Assembly: GCF_001705435.1 (NCBI RefSeq)
Contig: NZ_MDEN01000063.1
Coordinates: 248,001-312,000, forward strand
Reading direction: 5' to 3'
DNA: 64,000 nucleotides
Origin: Pseudomonas graminis
GTDB taxonomy: Bacteria; Pseudomonadota; Gammaproteobacteria; Pseudomonadales; Pseudomonadaceae
Part shown: piece by piece, positions 53,343-63,182 of the stretch
Numbering within the stretch: position 1 is the first letter of the stretch
Layout: each line of letters opens with the position of its first letter
Notes under the pieces: generated by a model
Seen by the model: the letters and a program-made list of their open reading frames with translations, nothing else
Databases searched by the model: none
What the model was told of the DNA's origin: nothing
Made by a program: the position numbers and the translations under genes

Positions 53343-56300
53343 ATGAGCCCGAAATTTGACCTGATTGCTGCGGCTTCCCGGCGACCGACCCTGAATGACG
53401 TCGCGATCAAGCAGCTGCATTGCGCAGTGCAACAACAATTCCCGAACCTTGAAATCGATCCCGAGATTTCCGTCATCACCCGTACGGGACCCGACGGCAT
53501 TCAGCGCGCGGAAACCCTGCTCAAAAATCTGCAGCAGGCATTTCTGACAGGGAAAACCCCACGCTGGCGCGCCGGCGCCAACACCTTTGTCATTGATCAG
53601 GCCGTCCGGGACGCGACTGCGACGCCAATCGATTTTGACCAACTGAATATCCTGGTCGATACAGTTGCTCTGGACCTGAACGACCAGTTTCAGCGAGCGA
53701 CGGTGGAATTCTGGGGCGCGTCGGCGGCAGACGGGCAAACCCTCTGGTCACGCCTCGCCGATGCGTTGAAGAAGGGTTATCTGAAGGCGCTGGACGACAC
53801 CCCGGGGTTGCCCGAAAACGAGGGGGATTTCCTGCGTCCCCTCGCTTCTTTTTCCGATCAGACCCAGCGCAATTTCATGGTGAGTCTGGACCAGGCCCAT
53901 CCGGACGATGTCATTCGCGCCTGCATCCCCCAGGCAGTGGACGCCTCGTCACCGGCGTCAGTGCTGCCCGTGCTGGCGGCGACCGGTGTCTGGGGCGGCA
54001 CGGAGATGTTCTTCACCTGGCAGTCGCCGGGCCTCCTGGTCAGGCATGGCTCGCTGACCGAGCTGTTAGCCAGCATCGATATTCCTCAGTCCGTCGACCA
54101 TCCCCAGACCTGGGCGCTGCGCGAGGTTGAGGGTGATCTGTTCTGCGCGCTGGCTCAGTCGATACTGGCCCAACAACTGCAGCAGATCGCCCGGCTGGAC
54201 GCCGCCGACGCGGAGGATTTTGCTGATCTCGATCGCCGTATGGCCGCTGCCACCGACATCACGCCTTTTTTGCTCCCGGCCGTCCCCGGGATGCAAAGCC
54301 CCGAGACGCTTCCGGACTGGTTGCGCAACGCCAATGTTGCCGACCGAATGGATTTCAGCCGTCGAATGATTGCCGTGGCGAGCGCTCCGTCGGGGGCACC
54401 CGGCACGTTTAACCAAGACCTTCCGCCGTTGCTGGATTACGCCAGCCAGCAACTGCAGCGTGAAATGCTCGCCGATCACCCGGAGGCCGCGGATCTGCTG
54501 ATCGCCGATCTGGACGTGGTTATCCGCAAAGTGATCGCCGCTGCCATTCCCAGCGGTGGTCAAGTGGTCGCCTCAGGCCTGGTCGAGCCCGTACGCATGA
54601 GCCTTGCCGAGTTTGCGCTGGAAAACCTTTCCGGCGAGCCGGCCGGTGCGCTGCACGTCGTGCACAGGGACGGCACGCCGGCGCCGGACTGGTTCAGTGG
54701 CGATTATCTGCGGTTGCTGGTGTGTCAGGTGGACATCGGGCGCCACTATCCGGCGCTGCTGAAACGGGTGTTGGTGACTGACCCCGTTGAGTCCGCCAAG
54801 CGACAGGGGGCGTATATTGCCCAGCTTCGCGCTCAACTGCCTCTGCAGGCGCTGGAGCTGAAAATGCGTGGAGAAGGGCATTTCTGCGACAGCGCCTATC
54901 AGCACGTTATCGCCCTCGTGCAGCCGCCGCAGCAGCGCCCTCCAGCGCTGCGCAACACGACCCTGCGTCCGCTGGCCTTCCACGCAACGGCGGGGTCCCA
55001 GGCGGATGAGGTCGCCAACATGTTCGTGATCGGTGATCGCGATACGACCCGAGGACCGGTGTTGCTGTACCGGCCGTTTTCCCGCCAGTCGCTGACTGAG
55101 TTCACGTCCTGGGCTGGGCTGCGTACCGCGATTGTCGAGCCGGGCGAACTTCAGGACGACGTACTGACGTGGATGGACGATCACGCACGGCAGATCTACG
55201 CCAATGGCGGCTTTGATCAGCCCCATGTCGTGCGCTTCGGCCAGGGGTCGGAGTTCGCGCCCCTGGAGACGCCGGCGCCTGCACAGCTGGCGGTCGACGA
55301 AGTCGTCGGTGATCCGCTGGTCGCGCTGTTCAAGGCCAATGCGTCCGCACTGATCCAGCTGGCGGACAGGCAGTCCACCTCCAACGCCGAAAGCCGCTGG
55401 GCGCTGCTCAAACGTGGCGGCTGGCTCGCGCTGGAATCGCTCATGCCTTTCATGTCGGGGCCGGTCGGCCACGCGCTGTGGCTGGTTCAACTGATGAGCG
55501 AAACCCAAGGGGCCCTGGCTGAAGACGGCAATGCCACTGCCAGCGAACGCGGGGAATCCATGGGCAACGTGCTGCTGACGGTGGCGATGCTGCTGTTGCA
55601 CAGCTCGCTGGGCGAGGCCGCCATCCCCGGTCGCCAGCGCGCTGCCCGGGTTGTGCGACCGACGCTGGCGGATCTGCTCACAGCGGCGTCGACGCCTTCA
55701 AGCGCTTCAAGCGCTTCAAGCGCGTCGACCCCGATCATTCCGGCCCCCGCGCCTGATCCTGTTGCCATGCCGGCCAACCTTGAAAACCGGCTCGACTTCA
55801 CCTGGTCTCGACCCGATCAGAGCCTGACTACGGTGCAGAAGCTCGCGCTGCGGTCGTTCGAAACTCTGCCAACGCCCGAGCTGCCGCAGCCGTCGGACGC
55901 TCCTGGCACCCACGGTCTGTATGAGCAGGACGGCGCCTGGTATGCCCACGTCGACAACGCCGTCTTCAGGGTTCAGGTCGATGATGGTGACGTGCAGATT
56001 GTTCATCCCCACAACCTTGAACGCACCGGGCCATGGCTGATGCGCGAGGGTGATGTGTGGCGTCTGGACCTCGGGCTGCGACTGCGTGGCGGAGGGCCCA
56101 AGCGCAGCGCCCGGCAGTTGGCCCTGGAAAATGCCGCCCGGCTCAAGCGCGTCAACGCCGAGAAGTCCGAGCTGCTGAAGCGTCAGAACGATCTGTACAT
56201 TCGCATTGTGGCGAACGACAACCGCATTGATGCCACGCCCCTCGAACAGCACCACGAGGTCATTGCGCTGATCGAGACAGACGTCCGTGCCGTGATGGAG

Positions 56301-57938
56301 ATCATTGATCGCAAAAACGAGCTCGATCAGTCGCTGCGTCCTGCCGACCGCACCCCGGACAAAACCTATGCCACGGACCTGCAAGGCATCGCCCGGCGGA
56401 TCTGTTTGCTGGAGGGCGTCCTGCTCAGCGACATGCTCGTCGTGGCCCAAGAAGACCTGGCCCGGATGCGCGCGGTGTCCAGAACCGTTTCGCCGGAGAA
56501 TGTGGGGCTTTATCTGGGGTTGTTCGAAAAGTCCCTGGTGCTGCAAGAGAGCGGCGTGCACTGGGCGATGGTCAGAGAGGGACTGTGGCAAAGGCTGCGC
56601 GAGGTGCCAAAGGTGGGCGAGGCCTACTGGCGCACGGAGGCGCTGGAGTTCTACAACAACCGCATGTTCTCCCTGATTGATTGGCGCGCCAGTCGCATGT
56701 GGTCGTCCCTGGAGTTGTGTTTCAGTGCCGAGAGCGTCCTCGATACCCAAAGAGCTGTCAGGTTCAAGCGTCTGCTCGACGACGACTCGCTGCACGCCGC
56801 ACTCACCTCCCAGGCGGAGCTGGAAAGGCCTCACGATTACACGATCGCTGAACAGATCAGCGTGCTGGAGAGCTCGCTCAGGGAGTATGACCGGGCCTCG
56901 ATCGTCGCCCTGGCCACCTTTGAGAGTGAGCCCGAGGTGGTCAATCCCACGCATTTTCACCGGTTTTTCGAAGACCTGTCGGCGATTTCCGATCGGGCCG
57001 AGCACCGGCTGTCGGCCCTGATACGCGAGAGCGAGGAACCCGCCGATACGCCTGCGGAATATGTCCCGAGGGTCAGGCAGACTCGCAAGCGAGTCATCAA
57101 GACCCGAGGGCAGCGCACATTGATCGGCCGACTGCGTGAAGGCGAAGAGCCCTCACTGGGTGAAGTCGTTGAGGTCAAGGCGGCCACTGGTGATCGCGTG
57201 GTCGGCGCGTACCACCAGCACGCGGAGGGGGAATGGGTCGAGATTGAGGAGCAGCCACGCAAGCCGGTCAATCGCGACAGTATCGTTCCACTGGCAGAGC
57301 TCATGCGTCGAAGCCGCGCCCTGCTGGAACGGGTGGAGCCCGAGATTGCCAGCGCGGTGCGTCAGTCACGCCGTGCCAACGAGCCCGAGGACATGGAAGA
57401 CATCCTGGTGCAGAAGGCCGACAAGCTTGGCGAGCTGGTGGAAAAACTGCAGATCCATCTGGACGACCCCGATGCGGGAGAGGACGGCGCTCGGTCGCTG
57501 CAGGCGGTGCTCGACGATTTGCAGGCGGGCCAGTCGCGGTTTCGCGAGCAGGGGCGCCAGCTGCGTATCGAGATGATCAAGCGCCAGCCGCCGACGGCCA
57601 GTCGCATCAGTTATCTGGATCGCCAGCACGAGGTGCACATCGCCCGGGTGGAGGGGAGGAAAAACATGTCGGGGGCCCGTCGCAACGATTTTGTGCAGGA
57701 GTATGCGATCCGCGGCAAGGACGACCACCTCCTGTGGTGGGCGCATTTTCACTACGCCACTGAGCACGCGGCGGCGGATGCCTTCACTGCCGCGCACCTT
57801 AAACTCCCGGAACAGCGGCTGATGGGTTACAGCGCGATGCTCAAGGCCGCCAAGGACAACAAGGAAGTGGTGAGCATTTATCGCAGCGCCATCGGCAAGG
57901 AACTGGCGCAGCGGTTGTTTCTGCATCTGGCCGAGTAA
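53343..57938 (+). CDS. Giant DUF6543/'dermonecrotic toxin domain'-like protein
   Basis: The 1531-residue product starts at ATG 53343 (MSPKFDLIAAASRRPTLND); a TTG start at 53169 would add 58 residues of no evident worth. Characteristic middle blocks are VLLYRPFSRQSLTEFTSW, PGELQDDVLTWMDDHARQIY and NGGFDQPHVVRFGQG. Hydrophobic stretches lie near residues 695-720 and 740-760, then a serine-rich linker (about 786-795), then a coiled, charged C-terminal half. The closing block FVQEYAIRGKDDHLLWWAHF is also typical. These match, as I recall, large pseudomonad proteins labelled DUF6543 or dermonecrotic toxin domain. Cell targeting and catalytic activity cannot be assigned. No secretion system or immunity gene is adjacent. 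Confidence 0.72.
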   Translation: MSPKFDLIAAASRRPTLNDVAIKQLHCAVQQQFPNLEIDPEISVITRTGPDGIQRAETLLKNLQQAFLTGKTPRWRAGANTFVIDQAVRDATATPIDFDQLNILVDTVALDLNDQFQRATVEFWGASAADGQTLWSRLADALKKGYLKALDDTPGLPENEGDFLRPLASFSDQTQRNFMVSLDQAHPDDVIRACIPQAVDASSPASVLPVLAATGVWGGTEMFFTWQSPGLLVRHGSLTELLASIDIPQSVDHPQTWALREVEGDLFCALAQSILAQQLQQIARLDAADAEDFADLDRRMAAATDITPFLLPAVPGMQSPETLPDWLRNANVADRMDFSRRMIAVASAPSGAPGTFNQDLPPLLDYASQQLQREMLADHPEAADLLIADLDVVIRKVIAAAIPSGGQVVASGLVEPVRMSLAEFALENLSGEPAGALHVVHRDGTPAPDWFSGDYLRLLVCQVDIGRHYPALLKRVLVTDPVESAKRQGAYIAQLRAQLPLQALELKMRGEGHFCDSAYQHVIALVQPPQQRPPALRNTTLRPLAFHATAGSQADEVANMFVIGDRDTTRGPVLLYRPFSRQSLTEFTSWAGLRTAIVEPGELQDDVLTWMDDHARQIYANGGFDQPHVVRFGQGSEFAPLETPAPAQLAVDEVVGDPLVALFKANASALIQLADRQSTSNAESRWALLKRGGWLALESLMPFMSGPVGHALWLVQLMSETQGALAEDGNATASERGESMGNVLLTVAMLLLHSSLGEAAIPGRQRAARVVRPTLADLLTAASTPSSASSASSASTPIIPAPAPDPVAMPANLENRLDFTWSRPDQSLTTVQKLALRSFETLPTPELPQPSDAPGTHGLYEQDGAWYAHVDNAVFRVQVDDGDVQIVHPHNLERTGPWLMREGDVWRLDLGLRLRGGGPKRSARQLALENAARLKRVNAEKSELLKRQNDLYIRIVANDNRIDATPLEQHHEVIALIETDVRAVMEIIDRKNELDQSLRPADRTPDKTYATDLQGIARRICLLEGVLLSDMLVVAQEDLARMRAVSRTVSPENVGLYLGLFEKSLVLQESGVHWAMVREGLWQRLREVPKVGEAYWRTEALEFYNNRMFSLIDWRASRMWSSLELCFSAESVLDTQRAVRFKRLLDDDSLHAALTSQAELERPHDYTIAEQISVLESSLREYDRASIVALATFESEPEVVNPTHFHRFFEDLSAISDRAEHRLSALIRESEEPADTPAEYVPRVRQTRKRVIKTRGQRTLIGRLREGEEPSLGEVVEVKAATGDRVVGAYHQHAEGEWVEIEEQPRKPVNRDSIVPLAELMRRSRALLERVEPEIASAVRQSRRANEPEDMEDILVQKADKLGELVEKLQIHLDDPDAGEDGARSLQAVLDDLQAGQSRFREQGRQLRIEMIKRQPPTASRISYLDRQHEVHIARVEGRKNMSGARRNDFVQEYAIRGKDDHLLWWAHFHYATEHAAADAFTAAHLKLPEQRLMGYSAMLKAAKDNKEVVSIYRSAIGKELAQRLFLHLAE
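55697..55723 (+). repeat. Three perfect tandem copies of TTCAAGCGC
   Basis: The 9-base unit codes for the serine/alanine linker (SSASSASS) of the giant protein. Copy-number change would keep the frame. Confidence 0.9.
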
Positions 57939-57946
57939 TTCCTCAG

Positions 57947-57987
57947 GCCCAGGGCAAAGGCAGATGCCTGGGCGTGCGATTTTTTTA
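57947..57987 (+). terminator. Terminator of the giant gene
   Basis: GCCCAGG and CCTGGGC pair around a 13-base loop and are followed by GTGCGA and seven T residues, just past the stop codon. Confidence 0.72.
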
Positions 57988-58225
57988 GGATTCGTCACGC
58001 AAGGGATTTATCATCCGCAGCAATTCGGCGGTCGAGTGAGGTTTCCAGCACTCGACCCGCGACTGCGCAGAGAAGTCTGCCGGGGGACGCGACCAAGGGT
58101 TAATGGTCGTTTGTCCTCGTTGAGACTAGACTGCGCCGCGAGTTTCGATCCTTCATGCCGCCCGCGGCGGCATGATTCAGCCAGAGGCACCAGAGTGGTG
58201 TCTCGGCCAGTTCTGAGGAGTACGC

Positions 58226-59620
58226 ATGGCTGTCTACAACTACGACGTGGTAGTGCTGGGTTCGGGCCCGGCGGGTGAAGGCGCGGCGATGAACGCTGCC
58301 AAGGCCGGGCGCAAGGTGGCAATGGTCGACAGCCGCCGGCAGGTCGGCGGCAACTGCACTCACCTGGGCACGATCCCGTCGAAGGCCCTGCGTCACTCGG
58401 TCAAACAGATCATCCAGTTCAACACCAACCCGATGTTCCGCGCCATCGGTGAGCCACGCTGGTTTTCCTTCCCGGACGTTCTGAAGAACGCCGAGAGGGT
58501 CATCAGCAAGCAAGTGGCGTCGCGCACCGGTTACTACGCCCGCAACCGTGTCGACGTGTTCTTCGGCACCGGCAGCTTTGCCGACGAGCGCAGCATCGAC
58601 GTGGTCTGCAACACCGGAATCGTGGAAAAACTGGTCGCCAATCAGATCATCATCGCCACCGGCTCGCGGCCTTATCGCCCGGCCGATATCGACTTTTCCC
58701 ACAAGCGCATCTACGACAGCGACACCATCCTCAGCCTCGGTCACACACCACGCAAACTGATCATCTACGGCGCAGGCGTCATCGGCTGCGAATACGCGTC
58801 GATTTTCAGCGGTCTCGGCGTCGAGATCGAACTGATCGACAACCGTGACCAGTTGCTGAGCTTCCTCGACTCGGAAATCTCGCGGGGCCTGAGCTATCAC
58901 TTCAGCAACAACAACGTGATGGTTCGCCACAACGAAGAATACGAGCGCGTTGAAGGGCTGGACAACGGCGTGATTCTGCACCTCAAGTCCGGCAAGAAGG
59001 TCAAGGCCGACGCTTTGCTGTGGTGTAACGGCCGTACCGGCAACACCGACAAGCTGGGTCTGGAGAACGTCGGCATCAAGGCCAACGGTCGTGGACAGAT
59101 CGATGTCGACGAAGCTTACCGCACCAGCCAGCCGAACATTTATGGCGCCGGCGACGTGATTGGCTGGCCGAGTCTGGCCAGCGCAGCTTATGACCAGGGT
59201 CGTTCGGCGTCGGGCAGCGCGGTCGACAACGGTGCGTGGCGCTTCGTCAACGATGTGCCGACCGGGATCTACACCATTCCCGAGATCAGCTCCATCGGTC
59301 AGAACGAACACGACCTCACCATCGCAAAAGTGCCGTACGAAGTGGGCAAGGCGTTTTTCAAGAGCATGGCCCGCGCGCAGATTTCCCACGAGCCGGTCGG
59401 CATGTTGAAAATCCTGTTCCACCGGGAAACCCTGCAGATCCTGGGCGTGCACTGCTTTGGCGACCAGGCATCGGAGATTGTGCACATCGGTCAGGCGATC
59501 ATGAATCAGCCGGGCGAGGCGAACACCCTCAAGTACTTCGTCAACACCACGTTCAACTACCCGACCATGGCCGAGGCTTATCGGGTAGCGGCGTACGACG
59601 GCCTTAACCGGCTTTTTTGA
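58226..59620 (+). CDS. sthA: Soluble pyridine nucleotide transhydrogenase
   Basis: The 464-residue flavoprotein has [20 protein letters not shown] as FAD motif, [18 protein letters not shown] at the redox site and an NAD motif [15 protein letters not shown]. Unlike lipoamide dehydrogenases, the second cysteine of the CxxxxC redox pair is replaced (C-T-H-L-G-T), which is characteristic of SthA. It balances NADPH and NADH by hydride exchange in the cytoplasm. TGAGGAGT precedes the ATG. It is convergent with glpQ. Confidence 0.96.
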   Translation: MAVYNYDVVVLGSGPAGEGAAMNAAKAGRKVAMVDSRRQVGGNCTHLGTIPSKALRHSVKQIIQFNTNPMFRAIGEPRWFSFPDVLKNAERVISKQVASRTGYYARNRVDVFFGTGSFADERSIDVVCNTGIVEKLVANQIIIATGSRPYRPADIDFSHKRIYDSDTILSLGHTPRKLIIYGAGVIGCEYASIFSGLGVEIELIDNRDQLLSFLDSEISRGLSYHFSNNNVMVRHNEEYERVEGLDNGVILHLKSGKKVKADALLWCNGRTGNTDKLGLENVGIKANGRGQIDVDEAYRTSQPNIYGAGDVIGWPSLASAAYDQGRSASGSAVDNGAWRFVNDVPTGIYTIPEISSIGQNEHDLTIAKVPYEVGKAFFKSMARAQISHEPVGMLKILFHRETLQILGVHCFGDQASEIVHIGQAIMNQPGEANTLKYFVNTTFNYPTMAEAYRVAAYDGLNRLF

Positions 59621-59626
59621 GCGGCT

Positions 59627-59651
59627 CCGGCCGGTGGCCTGAGCCGGCCGG
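59627..59651. terminator. GC hairpin between convergent sthA and glpQ
   Basis: CCGGCCGG and CCGGCCGG form a perfect hairpin with no T tract. It could act with Rho or as weak bidirectional terminator. Confidence 0.4.
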
Positions 59652-59662
59652 GGAGACCGATT

Positions 59663-60385
59663 TCAGTACTTCCCAAGGGTGGCGCTGGCCAAACCGGGAA
59701 AGTCTGTAATCAGGCTGTCAACGCCGAAGTCAGCGAGCCTGCGCATGAGCGCGGGCTCATTGACTGTCCAGACAGACACGTGCAGGCCCTGATTCTGTGC
59801 TTTCTTCAGGCGCTCTGGCGTGCACAGCGTCCAGTTCAGCGCGAGAATTTCGCAGCCATACCCCTGAGCCACTTTCAGTGGGTCGAGCCAGGCGTACTCC
59901 GCCACCAGCCCGCGTGAGATGTCCGGCGTCAGCTCCAGGGCCGCGCGCAGCACTTCCCGAGAACTCGACGTGATGGTTACTTTGTCCAGCAACCCGTGGC
60001 GCTGAGCCATTTCGCGGATGGCCAGCACGGTCGTCGCCGCGCGGGTGCGTGACGCGCTTTTGACTTCAAGCTGCCAGTGGTCGAAGGGACACTGTTCGAA
60101 CAGTTCTTCCAGACGAGGAATGGGGCAGGGCTGCACCCAGCCCGGTCCGCCCTTGCGCGCGTCGTAGGTGACCAGATCGGCGGCATCGTGTTCGACGACC
60201 TTGCCGCGCCGGTCGGTGGTGCGCTTGAGCGTCGGGTCGTGGATCACCATCAGCTCGCCGTCGCGGGACAGATGCAGGTCCAGTTCGCAGCGTTTGACGC
60301 CGTGTTTGAGGCATTCCTGAAAGCTGGTGAGGGTGTTTTCCGGTGCTTCGCCCTTGGCGCCGCGGTGGCCGTAAATAATGGTCAC
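59663..60385 (-). CDS. glpQ: Glycerophosphodiester phosphodiesterase, cytoplasmic type
   Basis: The GTG at 60385 has AAGGAG 5 bases upstream, so it is preferred over the GTG at 60389-60391. The 240-residue protein has YGHRGAKGEAPENTLTSF (the His-Arg-Gly and Glu-Asn metal site), CELDLHLSRDGELMVIHDP and, at the end, GVDSLITDFPG. There is no signal peptide, so it resembles the cytoplasmic GlpQ/UgpQ group that hydrolyses glycerophosphodiesters to glycerol-3-phosphate. It follows the PilZ-type gene by about 45 bases on the same strand. Confidence 0.93.
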   Translation of the reverse strand: MTIIYGHRGAKGEAPENTLTSFQECLKHGVKRCELDLHLSRDGELMVIHDPTLKRTTDRRGKVVEHDAADLVTYDARKGGPGWVQPCPIPRLEELFEQCPFDHWQLEVKSASRTRAATTVLAIREMAQRHGLLDKVTITSSSREVLRAALELTPDISRGLVAEYAWLDPLKVAQGYGCEILALNWTLCTPERLKKAQNQGLHVSVWTVNEPALMRRLADFGVDSLITDFPGLASATLGKY

Positions 60386-60430
60386 AATCACTCCTTGGTA
60401 CGCATAGCGCTGGAATAAGTCGAGCTGGAA

Positions 60431-61024
60431 TCAGTTGGGCTTGACGTCTGGGTCACTTTGCTCACGGGCCAGGCGTCGCTGCGCGGCTTGTCGTTGCAGG
60501 ATGTGTCGGGCAAGCAATTGGCGCTGGGCATCGGTGAGGTCGATCCACTCGCTGCCGACGTCAAAATCGCCGATGGCCAACGCATCGCAATGTGTCACCC
60601 GGGCGCGCAGCATCATCCCCGAAGCCTGGGGCATCAGCACCATTTTCACCGACAGCAAGGTGCCGGGCGGGAAGGGTTGAGGGGTCACGAATTGCAGACC
60701 GCCCTCGGACATGATCACGCGCTGGGGGGCGCCCAGCTTGCCCAATGCGGTGTGCGCAACCACTTGACCGAGCAGGTCGATGCGTTTGCTCATGGCCCGA
60801 AGGAAGCTGTTGGTGGTGCGGTCGCGATCATCCAGCTGACGCAGCAGGTGCTGGGATTCGAACTCGGCGACGTGCAATTCGCTCAGCAGATCGAACAGCG
60901 TGGAAGTGTCGTGATGGCCAGGTTCATCTCCCGTCTCTGGGCCGGCGATGCGGTTAATTTCCAGTGCGACGCTGTCCTCGATACGGTAGTATTCGCGGCG
61001 TTCTTCTTCATCTAGTGTCGGCAT
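60431..61024 (-). CDS. PilZ-domain protein, putative
   Basis: The product, starting at ATG 61024, is 197 residues. It begins MPTLDEEERREYYRIEDSVA, which carries the RxxxR-like arginine pair of PilZ proteins in modified form (ERREYYRIE). A later GGLQFVTPQPFPPGTLLSVKM is the usual DxSxxG-type strand region. The central part is helical. A c-di-GMP role is likely if the arginines are functional, but this is not certain. It is divergent from lolC with a 148-base gap. Confidence 0.72.
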   Translation of the reverse strand: MPTLDEEERREYYRIEDSVALEINRIAGPETGDEPGHHDTSTLFDLLSELHVAEFESQHLLRQLDDRDRTTNSFLRAMSKRIDLLGQVVAHTALGKLGAPQRVIMSEGGLQFVTPQPFPPGTLLSVKMVLMPQASGMMLRARVTHCDALAIGDFDVGSEWIDLTDAQRQLLARHILQRQAAQRRLAREQSDPDVKPN

Positions 61025-61172
61025 GGCGAACCCATGGTAGCGGCGATTGTCAGAGTGATTGCTCAAAATCATGGCTCGGCTTTTCGAGCATGATTCGGCG
61101 GTGATTCGAGTGTAAAGCCGCTGGCCCAGGCCCGCCACAAGGACGTTCCCATTCCTTCGAACAAGCCCCTAA

Positions 61173-62423
61173 ATGTTCAGACCTCTTTTTGTATTTATCG
61201 GTACGCGCTACACCCGTGCCAAACGTCGTAATCATTTTGTCTCTTTCATTTCCCTGACGTCGATGATCGGCCTCGCCCTGGGCGTGGTGGTGATGATCGT
61301 CGTGCTCTCGGTCATGAACGGCTTCGACCACGAGATGCGCACCCGCGTGCTGGGCATGGTGCCCCACGCGACCATCGAGTCCGGCGAGCCCATCAATGAC
61401 TGGCAGGCCCTGGCCGCCCGCGTCAAACAGAATAAACAGGTCGAAGCCGTTGCGCCGTTTACCCAGATGCAAGGCCTGCTGACCAACAACGGCAACGTGC
61501 AGAAGATCCTGCTCAACGCCATCGACCCGGCGCAGGAGCGCAAGGTGTCGATCATCGACGGCTTCATGAAGCAGGGCAGCCTCGACGATCTGGTCGCGGG
61601 CGGCTTCGGCGTGGTGATCGGCGACAAGGCCGCGACCAAGCTCGGGGTCGGCATGGGCGACAAAGTCACCTTCGTGTCACCCGAAGTCACCGTGACCCCG
61701 GCGGGCATGTTCCCGCGCATGAAGCGCTTCACCGTGGTCGGCATCTTTCATGTCGGCGCCGGCGAGCTGGACGGCTACCTGGGCGTTACCAACCTGCAGG
61801 ATCTGGCGCGGCTGCACCGCTGGAAGCCGGATCAGGTGCAGGGCTTGCGCCTGAAGTTCACCGACCTGTTCAAGGCGCCGCGCACGGCGTACGACATCGC
61901 CCAGAATCTCGGCGAGCATCAGTATTACTCCCGTGACTGGACCCGCACCCACGGCAACCTGTATCAGGCGATCGGCATGGAGAAATCCATTATCGGCCTG
62001 CTGCTGTTGCTGATCGTGGCCGTGGCGGCGTTCAACATCATTTCCACGCTGGTCATGGTGGTCAACGACAAGCGCGGCGACATCGCCATTTTGCGCACCC
62101 TGGGCGCGACCCCGGGCCAGATCATGGCGATCTTCATGGTCCAGGGCACGGTTATCGGCGTGGTCGGAACATTGATCGGCGCCGGTGTCGGCATTCTTGC
62201 GGCGCTCAACGTCAGTTCGGCGATCTCGGCGCTGGAAGGCCTGATCGGTCACAAGTTTCTCAATGCGGATGTCTACTTCATCGACTATCTGCCTTCGCAA
62301 TTGATGGCCCAGGACGTGCTGCTGGTATGCGGCGCGGCGCTGGTCCTGAGTTTCCTCGCCACCCTGTATCCAGCCTGGCGTGCTGCGCGCACCCAGCCGG
62401 CGGAGGCGCTACGTTATGAGTGA
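61173..62423 (+). CDS. lolC: Lipoprotein-releasing system permease LolC
   Basis: The 416-residue FtsX-type permease has an N-terminal membrane segment ([20 protein letters not shown]), a large periplasmic MacB-like domain and three C-terminal membrane segments ([60 protein letters not shown]). With LolD and LolE it extracts lipoproteins from the inner membrane for LolA. The stop overlaps the lolD region. Its paralogue lolE follows. Confidence 0.93.
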   Translation: MFRPLFVFIGTRYTRAKRRNHFVSFISLTSMIGLALGVVVMIVVLSVMNGFDHEMRTRVLGMVPHATIESGEPINDWQALAARVKQNKQVEAVAPFTQMQGLLTNNGNVQKILLNAIDPAQERKVSIIDGFMKQGSLDDLVAGGFGVVIGDKAATKLGVGMGDKVTFVSPEVTVTPAGMFPRMKRFTVVGIFHVGAGELDGYLGVTNLQDLARLHRWKPDQVQGLRLKFTDLFKAPRTAYDIAQNLGEHQYYSRDWTRTHGNLYQAIGMEKSIIGLLLLLIVAVAAFNIISTLVMVVNDKRGDIAILRTLGATPGQIMAIFMVQGTVIGVVGTLIGAGVGILAALNVSSAISALEGLIGHKFLNADVYFIDYLPSQLMAQDVLLVCGAALVLSFLATLYPAWRAARTQPAEALRYE

Positions 62424-63114
62424 GTCGGGCATGAGTGATAAAGCTGTACTGAGCTGCCGCAACCTGGGCAAGTCCTACGAGGAAGGTCCGGAATCCGTGG
62501 TCGTCCTGTCGGGGCTGCAACTGGAGTTGCACCCGGGCGAACGCGTGGCGATCGTCGGCAGTTCGGGGTCGGGCAAAAGTACCTTGCTCAACTTGCTCGG
62601 CGGCCTCGACACGCCGACCGAAGGCAGTGTCTGGCTGGCGGGCGAAGAGCTCTCGGCGCTGAACGAGAAGGCCCGCGGCCTGCTGCGCAATCGCGCCCTT
62701 GGCTTCGTCTATCAGTTCCACCACTTGCTGGCCGAGTTCACTGCGCTGGAAAACGTCTGCATGCCGCTGCTGATCGGCAAGACGCCGATTCCGGAAGCGC
62801 GTCAGCGCGCAACCGCCCTGCTGGAGCGGGTAGGGCTCAAACATCGACTGGCGCACAAGCCATCGGAGTTGTCGGGTGGCGAACGCCAACGGGTGGCGAT
62901 TGCCCGCGCGCTGGTCAACCAGCCGGGTCTGGTCATGCTCGACGAGCCCACCGGCAACCTCGATTCGCATACCGCCCAAGGGATTCAGGACCTGATGCTG
63001 GAACTCAGCACGTCGTCGCGCACCGCTTTTCTGGTGGTGACCCACGACATGACGCTGGCCCGGCAGATGGACCGCGTGTGGCGTCTTGAAGAAGGCCGTC
63101 TGGTCGAAGCCTGA
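62416..63114 (+). CDS. lolD: Lipoprotein-releasing system ATPase LolD
   Basis: The ATG at 62416 overlaps the lolC stop; an ATG at 62431 (MSDKAVLSC) would match the common family start better, and both have plausible ribosome sites. The ABC ATPase has Walker A GSSGSGKS, a signature [11 protein letters not shown] and Walker [14 protein letters not shown], plus a Lol-type Q-loop ([17 protein letters not shown]). It powers the LolCE complex from the cytoplasm. About 227-232 residues, the usual LolD size. Confidence 0.95.
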   Translation: MSESGMSDKAVLSCRNLGKSYEEGPESVVVLSGLQLELHPGERVAIVGSSGSGKSTLLNLLGGLDTPTEGSVWLAGEELSALNEKARGLLRNRALGFVYQFHHLLAEFTALENVCMPLLIGKTPIPEARQRATALLERVGLKHRLAHKPSELSGGERQRVAIARALVNQPGLVMLDEPTGNLDSHTAQGIQDLMLELSTSSRTAFLVVTHDMTLARQMDRVWRLEEGRLVEA

Positions 63115-63182
63115 CCCGCACAACCGGTGCCTTTCGGGCATCGGCTTTTTACTTTCAGCTGCTTAGTTACGGTGCTCCACGA

